From NCBI GenBank assembly GCA_041645325.1, contig JBAZQI010000036.1, positions 1 through 9,425 on the forward strand: a stretch of 9,425 nt of DNA, in the 5' to 3' direction. Under the pieces are notes generated by a model. The model made no database searches and was not told where the DNA came from. It saw only the letters and a list, made by a program, of their open reading frames with translations. Below, piece by piece: positions 1 to 5,649 of this stretch. The stretch comes from JAFCCL01 sp041645325. GTDB lineage: Archaea > Iainarchaeota > Iainarchaeia > Iainarchaeales > GCA-2688035. The position numbers were made by a program, and so were the translations under genes. Each line of letters begins with the position of its first letter. Within the stretch, counting starts at the first letter, position 1.

Positions 1-79
1 ACATAGGCGTTACCGCCAATTCCCAAACCTTCATATTACAGGCAAAAACCGGCACCTGCCAAAACCCAAAAAAGCCCAA

Positions 80-316
80 GAAACTTTTGGAAAAAGTTTC
101 ATCAAAAAGCCTTTTTTGCTGTTGCAAAAAAAGCCTTGGGAAAAACAAAATTGCTGATGCAATTTTAAGCCTTTTTTGCTGTTGCAAAACATAGAAAAGC
201 AATGCTTTTCTTTTCTGAACCTTGAGCAAATCTTGAGGTTTGCGAAACAAGAAAAGCTGCGGCTTTTCTATGAAACGCTTTGGCGTTTCTAAGATGCCTC
301 GTACCCTGCAGGGTAC
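80..316. repeat. array of seven short hairpins
   Basis: Seven stem-loops lie within 240 bases: 80-100 (9-bp stem GAAACTTTT), 147-166 (8-bp AAAATTGC), 194-210 (7-bp GAAAAGC), 218-240 (9-bp with two G-T pairs), 251-268 (7-bp GAAAAGC), 272-289 (7-bp GAAACGC) and 301-316 (the perfect palindrome GTACCCTGCAGGGTAC). Loops of the stem-loops are 3-5 bases. Arms beginning GAAA and ending TTTC recur with different inner bases, so the structure is repeated more than the sequence. Two alternative GTTTC/GAAAC stems follow at 422-443. They may act as processing or termination signals, a structured RNA, or substrates for a REP-like element; none of these is shown. Confidence 0.75.
107..189. repeat. exact 23-bp direct repeat, 60-bp period
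   Basis: Positions 107-129 and 167-189 are identical over 23 bases (core GCCTTTTTTGCTGTTGCAAA), starting exactly 60 bases apart. A partial copy lies at 357-370. A second repeat, AAGCCTTGGGAAAAA, occurs at 131-145 and 321-335. The repeats alternate with the hairpins, as if the region grew by tandem duplication and was then shuffled. There is no CRISPR-like regularity beyond two units. Confidence 0.8.
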
Positions 317-448
317 TCAGAAGCCTTGGGAAAAAATGCTTGGAAAAAACTGCTAACGCAAAGCCTTTTTTCCTACATCCAAAAAAAAAAATGCGAATCC
401 ATGGCAAACCCCAAGCAGACTGTTTCAGCGGAAACGCAGTTTCAGATT

Positions 449-458
449 GTTTATAAAC
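449..458. promoter_or_regulatory. candidate archaeal TATA box
   Basis: GTTTATAAAC is a 10-bp palindrome containing TTTATAAA, a strong match to archaeal TATA boxes. Read on the plus strand it would start transcription near 480, at the left arm of the 13-bp inverted repeat. No clear BRE is visible, and the direction cannot be settled because the site is symmetrical. Confidence 0.35.
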
Positions 459-476
459 GGCTTTGCGCACTTGCTG

Positions 477-526
477 TTATAGCGAATGACATTAGTAATT
501 GAACATTTATTGCTCATTCGCTATAA
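477..526. promoter_or_regulatory. 13-bp inverted repeat, likely operator
   Basis: TTATAGCGAATGA at 477-489 is the exact reverse complement of 514-526, with a 24-base AT-rich spacer. The right arm contains CTATAA (521-526), which itself resembles a TATA box for the downstream BRO/DinD-like gene, and CTATAAGT recurs at 566-573. An inverted repeat over the promoter suggests an operator, perhaps for autoregulation. It could instead fold as an RNA hairpin if transcription starts near 480. Confidence 0.55.
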
Positions 527-584
527 GTAAAAGGCAATTTATTGTTCAAAAAATCATGTCTTTTACTATAAGTTGCAATGCATT

Positions 585-591
585 GGAGGCG
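585..591 (+). promoter_or_regulatory. ribosome binding site GGAGGCG
   Basis: This strong Shine-Dalgarno match lies inside the frame that starts at the ATG at 578, so that ATG is unlikely to be used. It is 9 bases before the TTG at 599, which favours the TTG start. Confidence 0.6.
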
Positions 592-598
592 TTCTTTT

Positions 599-1462
599 TT
601 GGATGAAAATACTGCAATGGTTGTTTTCCAGGACAAGAAAATCCGCAGAGCCTGGCACAAGGAAGAATGGTTTTTTTCCGTTATTGACATCGTAGCGGTT
701 CTTTCAGAAAGCGAAGATGCGAGAAACTATTGGAAAGTCCTTAAATACAGGCTTAAGGGCGAGGGAAGCGAGGTGGTTACAAATTGTAACCAACTGAAAT
801 TGGTAGCATCAGATGGAAAATATTACGAAACCGATTGTGCCAATACTGAAACAATATTCAGGATAATACAGTCAATCCCTTCGAAAAATGCAGAGCCGTT
901 TAAGCTTTGGCTTGCAAGAGTAGGCCATGAACGGGTATTGGAGATAGAGAATCCTGAATTGGCTCAAAAGCGCATGAAAGAGATTTACAAAGCAAAAGGT
1001 TATTCAGACGCTTGGATTGAGAAAAGAGTCAGGGGAATGGCAATAAGAGATGAACTGACAGACGAGTGGAGGCAAAGGGGCATAATGCTGGACAAAGAAT
1101 TCGCCATCCTCACGGCAGAGATTTCCAACGCAACCTTTGGAATGACCCCAACAGAATACAAAAAACTCAAAGGGCTAAAAAGGGAAAACCTTAGGGACCA
1201 CATGAACGACCTGGAACTCATTTTTACCATGCTCGGCGAAGCATCCACAACAAGAATAGCAAGAAACAAAAACGCAGCCGGTTTCACAGAAAACAAGAAC
1301 GCCGCAACAGAAGGCGGAACAGTAGCCGGCGTAGCAAGAAAAGAACTAGAACAAAGAAGCGGAGAAAAAATAGCCAGCCCAGAAAACTATTTGAACAAAC
1401 CAGAAAACCAAAAAAGAATTGAAAAAAAACAACCCAAACAATCTCATTCAGCCAATAAATAA
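599..1462 (+). CDS. BRO-N / DinD-like antirepressor-type protein
   Basis: The N-terminal ~100 residues fit a BRO-N domain of phage antirepressors: a KKIRRAWHKEEWFFSVIDIV-type strand-helix start, then the YWKVLKYRLK and FKLWLARVGHER helices. The C-terminal half resembles DinD, the SOS-induced protein that in E. coli inhibits RecA filaments: KKLKGLKRENLRDHM, then a helix ending in ASTTRI, then the GFTENKNAATEGG and ARKELEQRSG segments. The last ~30 residues are Lys/Asn/Gln-rich and probably disordered. I prefer the TTG at 599 because GGAGGCG (585-591) sits 9 bases before it. An ATG at 578 overlaps that site, and an ATG at 617 would still keep the domain. The gene stands alone behind an inverted-repeat promoter. 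It may be a phage-derived DNA-binding regulator or a DNA-damage protein; the sequence cannot decide. Confidence 0.85.
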   Translation: MDENTAMVVFQDKKIRRAWHKEEWFFSVIDIVAVLSESEDARNYWKVLKYRLKGEGSEVVTNCNQLKLVASDGKYYETDCANTETIFRIIQSIPSKNAEPFKLWLARVGHERVLEIENPELAQKRMKEIYKAKGYSDAWIEKRVRGMAIRDELTDEWRQRGIMLDKEFAILTAEISNATFGMTPTEYKKLKGLKRENLRDHMNDLELIFTMLGEASTTRIARNKNAAGFTENKNAATEGGTVAGVARKELEQRSGEKIASPENYLNKPENQKRIEKKQPKQSHSANK

Positions 1463-1490
1463 GCCACGGCACCCAATGCACACAATGAAC

Positions 1491-1762
1491 TTAGATGTTT
1501 GGCGCAAGGAAATAAGTTGTTTTAACGCAGGAGTCTTTTTCTTTTTTCACAAGCGGCCTGGTAAAACCCCTGCTTTTCAAGGGATTATAACAAGCCCTCA
1601 CTGCAAAAGGCTCAACTGCTTTCCGATAGTATGCACGCTTGAGCCAGTTTTCCTGCTTAATGCATCCAGGACCAAAGGCCCGGCGGCAAGCTCTGCAAGG
1701 ATTTTTTGCTGCAGCGGAGAAAACTTTTCCAAAAACTTTTCGCCCAAAAAAACCTTTTGCAT
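1491..1762 (-). pseudogene. frameshifted winged-helix protein remnant
   Basis: From an ATG at 1762 the minus strand encodes a typical winged-helix start: FSPLQQKILAELAAGPL, then DALSRKTGSSVHTIGKQL as the recognition-helix region, ending SLLQ and a TGA at 1600-1598. One frame over, translation resumes at once with NPLKSRGFTRPLVKK and VKTTYFLAPNI, which reads as the wing strands, and stops at 1491. Inserting one base next to CAGTGA would give one continuous protein of about 90 residues (…SLLQVRACYNPLK…). I therefore read it as a DNA-binding protein broken by a one-base indel or a sequencing error. No ribosome site precedes 1762. A longer in-frame TTG start at 1828 adds a Cys-rich stretch (NCRKGQCSSC) of doubtful reality. 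Confidence 0.45.
1534..1547 (+). terminator. oligo-T tract after BRO/DinD-like gene
   Basis: CTTTTTCTTTTTTC follows the gene by about 70 bases. Archaeal RNA polymerase can terminate on U-rich stretches without a hairpin, so this is a plausible terminator. It also lies within the wing-coding part of a degraded minus-strand reading frame. Confidence 0.35.
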
Positions 1763-2037
1763 TTGAAGACACGATGAACATTGCCCCTTTCTGCAATTAA
1801 AAAAAAGGGACACTGAGGCAGAATGCAAGTTTTTTAGGAAAAGAATGAAAAAAGAAGGGAAGATTTAGCGGCGCACCCTAAACTTAGCCGGATAACGGTG
1901 AATCTCACTCTTTTATGAGCCATTTCCAGAGGGGAATGTATTGTATTTCGTTTTGTTGTTTTTCGGTGTTTTTTGTTATCAGGGTTAGTTTTGTGGTTTT
2001 TTTGTTTTGTTTTTTGAATTCTTCCAGTATCGAAAGG
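1763..2037. other. intergenic region with GT-only/oligo-T tract
   Basis: No supported gene. From about 1941 to 2018 the plus strand is almost only T and G, with several runs of five to seven T. As plus-strand transcription signals these could act as a strong archaeal terminator insulating the protease operon from upstream reading. Nothing recognisable lies in 1840-1930. Confidence 0.5.
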
Positions 2038-2039
2038 TA

Positions 2040-2048
2040 TTTTAATTT
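2040..2048 (+). promoter_or_regulatory. TATA box of the caspase-like operon
   Basis: TTTTAATTT is centred about 29 bases before the ATG at 2073. That spacing predicts an almost leaderless transcript starting near 2070. It fits the lack of any ribosome site before the first gene and the presence of one before the second. Confidence 0.45.
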
Positions 2049-2072
2049 AAGAATATTCCTATATTCAAGTTA

Positions 2073-2291
2073 ATGGTTTCCATGCCCAAAGAAAAAGACA
2101 TTGAGTTGTTGAGGAGTAAATTCTTGAAGACTTTAGCTAAAGTATCCGATAGCCTGCGAGACGAAATTGTTGCCGTTGTAGATGACAAACCGTTTGACTG
2201 GTCAACGGCCAACGTTGAAGTCAGGGGCAAAACAAAAAAAGGAGACCAAATACTCGGATTAATGGACCAGCTCGGCCTGCTAGGTGATTGA
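2073..2291 (+). CDS. small protein, first gene of caspase-like operon
   Basis: A 72-residue acidic/basic mixed protein with no signal peptide or membrane segment. Residues ~8-35 should form an amphipathic helix (ELLRSKFLKTLAKVSDSLRD). A short beta-like stretch (EIVAVVDDKP, then WSTANVEV) follows, and a C-terminal helix (GDQILGLMDQLGLL) closes it. I do not recognise a named family. Its place as the first gene of a run that overlaps the next gene, ending in a caspase-like protease, suggests a dedicated partner: an adaptor, sensor or inhibitor of the protease. An alternative start is the ATG at 2082, giving MPKEKDIELL. The ATG at 2073 fits the TATA spacing best. Confidence 0.75.
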   Translation: MVSMPKEKDIELLRSKFLKTLAKVSDSLRDEIVAVVDDKPFDWSTANVEVRGKTKKGDQILGLMDQLGLLGD

Positions 2292-2292
2292 A

Positions 2293-2502
2293 GTGGATGA
2301 AAAATATTTAAAAAAGCTGGTGATTACCAGGTTGGGCGCTATTCCGCCAGATGTAAGTTTCTCGATAGGCAAGTATGGAGACTTTACAAGGAACCAACTC
2401 ATTGAACAAGTTGAAAAAGGCACTGATGTAGGAAAAGCCGCCACAGAAATGGAGCTCAATTTCTTAAGGAAGCTGCCAAAGCTTGCAAAGATGGTTGAAT
2501 GA
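2293..2502 (+). CDS. small protein, second gene of caspase-like operon
   Basis: About 69-72 residues, soluble. It has an N-terminal helix (DEKYLKKLVITRLGAIP), a central SIGKYGDFTRNQLIEQVEKG segment in which a small strand precedes a helix, and a final helix with a regular Leu pattern (MELNFLRKLPKLAKM). No family name can be given. I choose the GTG at 2293 because AGGTGAT (2282-2288), a near-consensus ribosome site, lies just before it. An in-frame GTG at 2284 would instead overlap the upstream stop by 8 bases. The stop codon overlaps the start of the protease gene as ATGA (2499-2502), so the two are probably translationally coupled and made in matched amounts, as expected for a regulatory or complex-forming partner. 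Confidence 0.75.
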   Translation: MDEKYLKKLVITRLGAIPPDVSFSIGKYGDFTRNQLIEQVEKGTDVGKAATEMELNFLRKLPKLAKMVE

Positions 2503-3140
2503 CAAGACTACTTATAACCAGGCCACAACACGACAAGGGAACATACTATTTGCACGAGTGGGCTAAGGAAGTAATAGGCTCTGCTGAAGCCCGTGGCTGG
2601 ACAGTTGACAAGTCAGATGGCCCAAAAGCAACGAGAAGCGAAGTGCAAAGCAAACTTGAAAAGAATCCGGCTGATTTTGTGTTCTTTAATGGCCATGGAA
2701 ACGAAAGCGAAATGTGCGGCCACAATTTTGAAACCATTATGGATGAATCTTCATCATACCTGTTGAAAGACACAATAACTTTTACCCGGGCCTGCAACTG
2801 CGTTGTCAAACTCGGAAAATCAGCGGTTGGAAAAGGATGCAAGTCATTTATTGGTTATGCAGGCAAGTTCTGGTTTCCCAGGATAAACAAATTTGAATCA
2901 ACTCCGTTGGAAGACGTTGCAGCCAGGCCGGTTCTTGAAGTGTCAAACCAAATCCCATTGTCAATAATAAAAAATCACACAACTTCGGAAGCCGTTGATT
3001 CTGCGAGGGCACTGACAGTCAAGTACATTTCAAAGCTTATCCTGTCCAAAGAACCATATGACAGGGCAGCGCTTAAGGCCCTAAGCCAAAACGATGACTC
3101 TTTGGCATACGAAGGCAACGGCAACGCAAAAATAGGGTAA
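2499..3140 (+). CDS. caspase-like cysteine protease (C14/C25/CHAT fold)
   Basis: 213 residues with the caspase-haemoglobinase signature. A strand ending FVFF leads into NGHG, with catalytic His66. A second strand (TITFTRAC) places Cys99 at its end, as in caspase-fold proteases, followed by LGKSAVGKGCKSFIGY, the usual small-residue turn and next strand. No signal peptide or membrane helix is visible, so it is probably cytoplasmic. Family members cut proteins after activation by partner domains; substrate and trigger here are unknown. The start is the ATG overlapping the previous stop (ATGA). The end (EGNGNAKIG) looks like a natural domain end, but one frame over a stalk and membrane helix follow immediately. 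Two small coupled genes upstream suggest a self-contained effector cassette, perhaps anti-viral or suicidal. The fold is well supported; the role is inference. Confidence 0.85.
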   Translation: MTRLLITRPQHDKGTYYLHEWAKEVIGSAEARGWTVDKSDGPKATRSEVQSKLEKNPADFVFFNGHGNESEMCGHNFETIMDESSSYLLKDTITFTRACNCVVKLGKSAVGKGCKSFIGYAGKFWFPRINKFESTPLEDVAARPVLEVSNQIPLSIIKNHTTSEAVDSARALTVKYISKLILSKEPYDRAALKALSQNDDSLAYEGNGNAKIG

Positions 3141-3447
3141 TTTTGCTGCACCTGCGCCAGCAACAGGCGGGGGATGGAGCGGAGGCGGGGCAAGAATTGC
3201 AACTCCAACACCAACTCCGGAACCAACGCCTGAAACGCCTGTTCAGACACCGGAAACAGAAACACCGGCACCCGCACATGTACCAACCGAACCAGGGGTT
3301 GCGACAGGGCCTGCAGCGCCAACGCCAGGAATTAGATTGTTTGGTTTGGCGCCGGTTGCTGGAAACTCCTTGACGATTGTGCTTGCAATTCTTGGCATAG
3401 CATCATTCGGATACTTTTACTCTGCCAAACTCAAGCGAAAAAAATAA
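3136..3447 (+). pseudogene. startless surface-protein C-terminal tail (stalk + TM)
   Basis: The frame opens after a TAG at 3133-3135 and has no ATG. It encodes a Gly-rich patch (ATGGGWSGGG), a Pro/Thr/Glu stalk of about 45 residues built on PTPTPEPTPE-like repeats, a hydrophobic helix (SLTIVLAILGIASFGYFY) and a basic end (KLKRKK). This is the usual anchor of archaeal secreted proteins: stalk outside, helix in the membrane, basic tail inside. Removing one G from the GGG at 3135-3137 would fuse it in frame to the caspase-like protein (…NAKIGNFAAPAP…). Against a fusion, the protease has no signal peptide and its own end looks complete. It is either the remnant of a lost surface gene or half of a frameshifted fusion. 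Confidence 0.55.
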
Positions 3448-3580
3448 GCAGCCAATAAAGCAGGCATAGTGGGCTTTTCTTGTTCTTTTCCGGGAAAAAG
3501 AAGAAGTGAATTGCCGGCTGGCTGCTGTGTAGTTAACATTTTCCCGATTGAACCCAAGGGGGGTATTGCAGGCATGCCAG
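3448..3580. other. intergenic region between convergent units
   Basis: No gene. GCAGCCA (3449-3455) is complementary to the TGGCTGC in GGCTGGCTGCTG (about 3515-3525), and an oligo-pyrimidine/oligo-purine fold around TTTTCC-GGGAAAA lies between them. It could act as a terminator structure for the plus-strand side, with the T-rich tract at 3474-3488. Confidence 0.35.
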
Positions 3581-4240
3581 TTATGCTTCGAGTTCTTTTA
3601 TTGTTTTGTTGAATTGTTTTTCAAAGCGCGTTTCTGCCAGTAGCTGTGCAAGTTTTTCTTTGTCTGCCCCGAGCCTTAGCAAGCTTTCTATATCACTTTT
3701 GTCTTTTGCTATTTTTGCTTTCAGCCTGTCTCTCACAACCTTGCTAAGGTTTGCCCAGGTCTTTAATTTGAACTGCCTGTCCACGAGAGCGGCAGCCTTG
3801 TATAGCAGCAACACTTCTTTTTCAGGCACCCTTGCGATTGTATTCTTTTCCAGTTGCCATTCTTCGCTGTGCTTTTCCGAAAGCAGCCATGGCACCTCGA
3901 TTGATTTGTCTGACGCAAGCCTGTTCTTGCTTGATAAGGTAAAGATGTCAAGCGCTATCTCCTGCTTTCCGGCATCCGTTTCAACTTCCTTTTTGAACAA
4001 CACTCTTATTTTTGCCTGCTTGTCTTTCTCGAAGCCATGCTGTTTGCAGTATTTTTCAAAAATTTGTATTGCCTGCCTTGATGGAAGCACCAGGTCAATG
4101 TCCACAGACTTTGCGCCTTTTGTATAATGGTAGACTGCCCATCCGCCAATAACAATTGGGGCCAGTCCGTGGATGTTGAATAGTTTTGTGATTTTGAGCA
4201 ATTCATCGAATGACAACTCTGTTAATTTGTCCGGATTCAT
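3581..4240 (-). CDS. AbiEii-like nucleotidyltransferase toxin
   Basis: 219 residues with a DNA polymerase beta-type nucleotidyltransferase core. The GGW motif (residues 32-34) is followed by SVDIDL with Asp47 and Asp49 as the metal-binding pair, and a third acidic strand EIALDIF puts Asp98 in place. The C-terminal half is helical, with a Lys148-containing segment (LLLYKAAALVDRQFK) and KDKSDIESLL. This matches the AbiEii/MNT group, toxins that modify tRNA or block growth during phage infection. The start ATG lies 6 bases after the stop of the upstream gene, and GAGG at the end of that gene serves as the ribosome site. The pair is a cognate antitoxin-toxin operon. An aminoglycoside-type nucleotidyltransferase is less likely given the partner. 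Confidence 0.8.
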   Translation of the reverse strand: MNPDKLTELSFDELLKITKLFNIHGLAPIVIGGWAVYHYTKGAKSVDIDLVLPSRQAIQIFEKYCKQHGFEKDKQAKIRVLFKKEVETDAGKQEIALDIFTLSSKNRLASDKSIEVPWLLSEKHSEEWQLEKNTIARVPEKEVLLLYKAAALVDRQFKLKTWANLSKVVRDRLKAKIAKDKSDIESLLRLGADKEKLAQLLAETRFEKQFNKTIKELEA

Positions 4241-4246
4241 TTCTTT

Positions 4247-4852
4247 TCATTCCTCAAAGCGCAGTTTCCACAGTTGCTTGTACAAGTCTTTTGCGTAATA
4301 GCTTTTGTTGTCGCAAGCAATGTCTATCAGGGTCCTAAGCCTGTCTGTTATTGTAAAGCCCTTTGCTTTTGCTGTTTCCGGCTCAAGGTCTGGCTTGAAC
4401 AGCCAAAGGAAAGTGTTTCCCCCGCCGGCCAATGGAGTGAATTCCTTTTCAAGTTTTTTGAGCAGCGTGCTGTTTTCGCCCGCATAGGCACAAACCCTGT
4501 CGCTATGCCAGTAGCCTGAATAGAATTGCAGTGCAGAATCCAGGCAAAGCACTGTTTTTTTTGGCAGCCGTTCCATTATCTGTTTTTTTGAAAGCCGCAG
4601 CGGCAGCTTCTTCAGCAGCAGGGAATTCATGTCCCTGTGCAACTGGAACAACGAAACCAGCCCTGCGGGGTCAATCAGCTCATATCTTTTCCCCTTCTTC
4701 TCCACAAAGTTCTTGCTAACAAGCCATTGCACCACTTCATTCATCCTTCCCCAAGAAACTTTTGTAGCGTTAAATACCCCTGTTTGGGTAAAAACCGGGT
4801 TCCGCAGAATGAAAGAAACAACCTTGTAAGTCTGCCTTGAAGTCAGTTTCAT
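4247..4852 (-). CDS. AbiEi-like antitoxin / transcriptional regulator
   Basis: 201 residues from the ATG at 4852. The first ~60 form a winged helix: SRQTYKVVSFILRNPVF, then FNATKVSWGRMNEVVQWLVS as the helix-turn-helix, and NFVEKKGKRYELIDP as the wing. The rest resembles the AbiEi C-terminal region (LCLDSALQFYSGYW, then RLRTLIDIACDNKS), needed for toxin neutralisation in characterised systems. It precedes the nucleotidyltransferase in one operon. I chose ATG 4852 over the upstream TTG at 4870 because TTTTAAAA (4876-4883) is centred 28 bases before it, giving a leaderless mRNA. AbiEi proteins repress their own promoter by binding repeats, and such repeats are visible at 4885-4921. Confidence 0.75.
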   Translation of the reverse strand: MKLTSRQTYKVVSFILRNPVFTQTGVFNATKVSWGRMNEVVQWLVSKNFVEKKGKRYELIDPAGLVSLFQLHRDMNSLLLKKLPLRLSKKQIMERLPKKTVLCLDSALQFYSGYWHSDRVCAYAGENSTLLKKLEKEFTPLAGGGNTFLWLFKPDLEPETAKAKGFTITDRLRTLIDIACDNKSYYAKDLYKQLWKLRFEE

Positions 4853-4875
4853 ACTGTATAATGCAGACAAACTGG

Positions 4876-4883
4876 TTTTAAAA
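4876..4883 (-). promoter_or_regulatory. TATA box of AbiE-like operon
   Basis: TTTTAAAA is centred 28 bases upstream of the ATG at 4852, predicting transcription from the start codon itself or within a few bases of it. The operator repeats begin two bases further upstream, where TBP/TFB would have to bind, so bound repressor would block initiation. Confidence 0.55.
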
Positions 4884-4884
4884 G

Positions 4885-4921
4885 TATCGGCAAAAACCGA
4901 TAATTACACAAAAAACCGATA
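4885..4921 (-). promoter_or_regulatory. AbiE operator: three CCGATA boxes
   Basis: AAAAACCGATA occurs exactly at 4892-4902 and 4911-4921, 19 bp apart, which is about two helical turns and so on the same DNA face. An inverted copy, TATCGG, lies at 4885-4890, forming a 6-bp inverted repeat with 4897-4902 around CAAAAA. The cluster directly adjoins the TATA box, the expected place for the winged-helix antitoxin to bind. Confidence 0.65.
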
Positions 4922-4922
4922 T

Positions 4923-5132
4923 TGATTCCTGCTTGCCAATGGCCGCCTCACAGGCTTTCATCTTTTGAATTAGCCAGGGGGTTGTTTTGACACAGGCAGG
5001 TGGCAGAATAAAGTGTTTCCTTTGAGAAACAATTAAGGCAAAAATCGTTTCCTTCAGGAAACACTTTTTGCGGGGGGGCTTGCAACAGCCGGTTGAAGCA
5101 GGCACAGGCTTGGGAGGCGGCGGCCTTTGTGA
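4923..5132. other. intergenic region with two GTTTCC hairpins
   Basis: No gene is supported. GTTTCCTTTGAGAAAC (about 5015-5030) and GTTTCCTTCAGGAAAC (about 5048-5063) fold into hairpins of the same GTTTC/GAAAC type as the array at 80-316, followed by a T-run and G7. A Gly-rich stretch in shifting frames just before 5133 may be eroded coding sequence of the surface protein whose tail follows. Confidence 0.5.
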
Positions 5133-5153
5133 AGGCGGCACCCGACACAAATT

Positions 5154-5483
5154 GTGGAATCAGGGGAAAACGCAAACCTTTGCGCAAATGTGAACTGCAA
5201 TGACAACAATCCTTGCACTGCAGAGCATTGTGAGGCAAAAACAGGGCTTTGCGCTTATGAGAACCAGCCTGTTGGAGTTGCCTGCAGTGCGAAAGGCGCT
5301 TGTAATGCAACCGGTGCCTGTGAAGAGCCTCTTGAAGTGCTGGGAACAAGTTCTGGGCCAACAGCAGGCTTCTTTGGCTTGAATGGCATGCAGGGCGCAG
5401 GCGCAGGATTGTTTTTGGTTGGTTTGGTTGCAGGACTGGGCTTGGTTTTGCTTGGCTTTGGCAAGAAGAAAAAAGGGAAATGA
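5154..5483 (+). CDS. Cys-rich surface-protein tail with C-terminal TM (probable remnant)
   Basis: The 109-residue frame begins with eight cysteines in a pattern like the repeated CxDxNPCT…C modules of archaeal and metazoan-like extracellular proteins (CNDNNPCTAEHCEAKTGLC, then ACSAKGACNATGACE). A Gly/Ser linker, a hydrophobic helix (LFLVGLVAGLGLVLLGFG) and KKKKGK follow. This is an outside domain, membrane anchor and cytoplasmic basic end, yet there is no signal peptide. The only start, a GTG at 5154, has no ribosome site or promoter. The frame is open from 5133, after a TGA. I therefore read it as the 3' end of a lost surface gene that may not be expressed. Confidence 0.5.
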   Translation: MESGENANLCANVNCNDNNPCTAEHCEAKTGLCAYENQPVGVACSAKGACNATGACEEPLEVLGTSSGPTAGFFGLNGMQGAGAGLFLVGLVAGLGLVLLGFGKKKKGK

Positions 5484-5553
5484 CTGTTCTCCAAAAGCAG
5501 GCGAATTGCAAAAGTGCAGCCTCATTTATATGAACGGTTACAGTCGAGAACAG
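5484..5553. terminator. inverted repeat after surface-protein tail
   Basis: CTGTTCTC (5484-5491), starting right after the stop codon, is the exact reverse complement of GAGAACAG (5546-5553), with a 54-base spacer. It may be a 3' structure or the edge of a rearranged block. The spacer contains TTTATATGAA, which is TATA-like but has no gene at the right distance. Confidence 0.3.
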
Positions 5554-5612
5554 AAAAATAGCCCAAAAGAGCACGAGGTACAACTCTGATTTTTGCCCTG
5601 AATTCGGGGTAT

Positions 5613-5630
5613 TGCCCGAAAACGCGGGCA
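5613..5630 (+). terminator. hairpin upstream of RelBE promoter
   Basis: TGCCCG and CGGGCA pair in a 6-bp GC-rich stem with an AAAACG loop. No T-run follows, so termination is uncertain. It may separate the RelBE-like operon from the surface-protein remnant upstream. Confidence 0.3.
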
Positions 5631-5649
5631 GAAAAGCTTTAAAATAGTT

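Larger units (their letters stand above)
1..476. other. gene-free hairpin-rich region
   Basis: No reading frame here looks like a gene. The stretch is filled with short hairpins, poly-A/poly-T blocks and two kinds of direct repeat, described separately. A minus-strand frame from an ATG at 34 stays open to the window edge for 11 codons, but it has no ribosome site or promoter, so I do not call it. The longer minus-strand frame over 165-470 is made of translated hairpins (Phe/Lys/Ala-rich) and has no domain character. Confidence 0.7.

Noticed and set aside
107..189. CRISPR array
   Set aside because: Only two full 23-bp units are present, with a hairpin between them and no further regular spacing, and no cas gene lies nearby.
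165..470. 101-residue minus-strand frame over the hairpin array
   Set aside because: The peptide simply translates the hairpins and repeats; there is no ribosome site or TATA box at the right place.
1598..1600. recoded TGA (as Trp or Gly) in the winged-helix frame
   Set aside because: Other genes in the window use TGA as a true stop with ATGA overlaps, and a second TGA follows soon after in the same frame. A one-base indel explains the data better.
3143..3373. Gln/Arg/His-rich plus-strand frame after the protease gene
   Set aside because: It is the shifted frame of the Pro/Thr stalk-coding sequence. The other frame gives a sensible stalk, membrane helix and basic tail.
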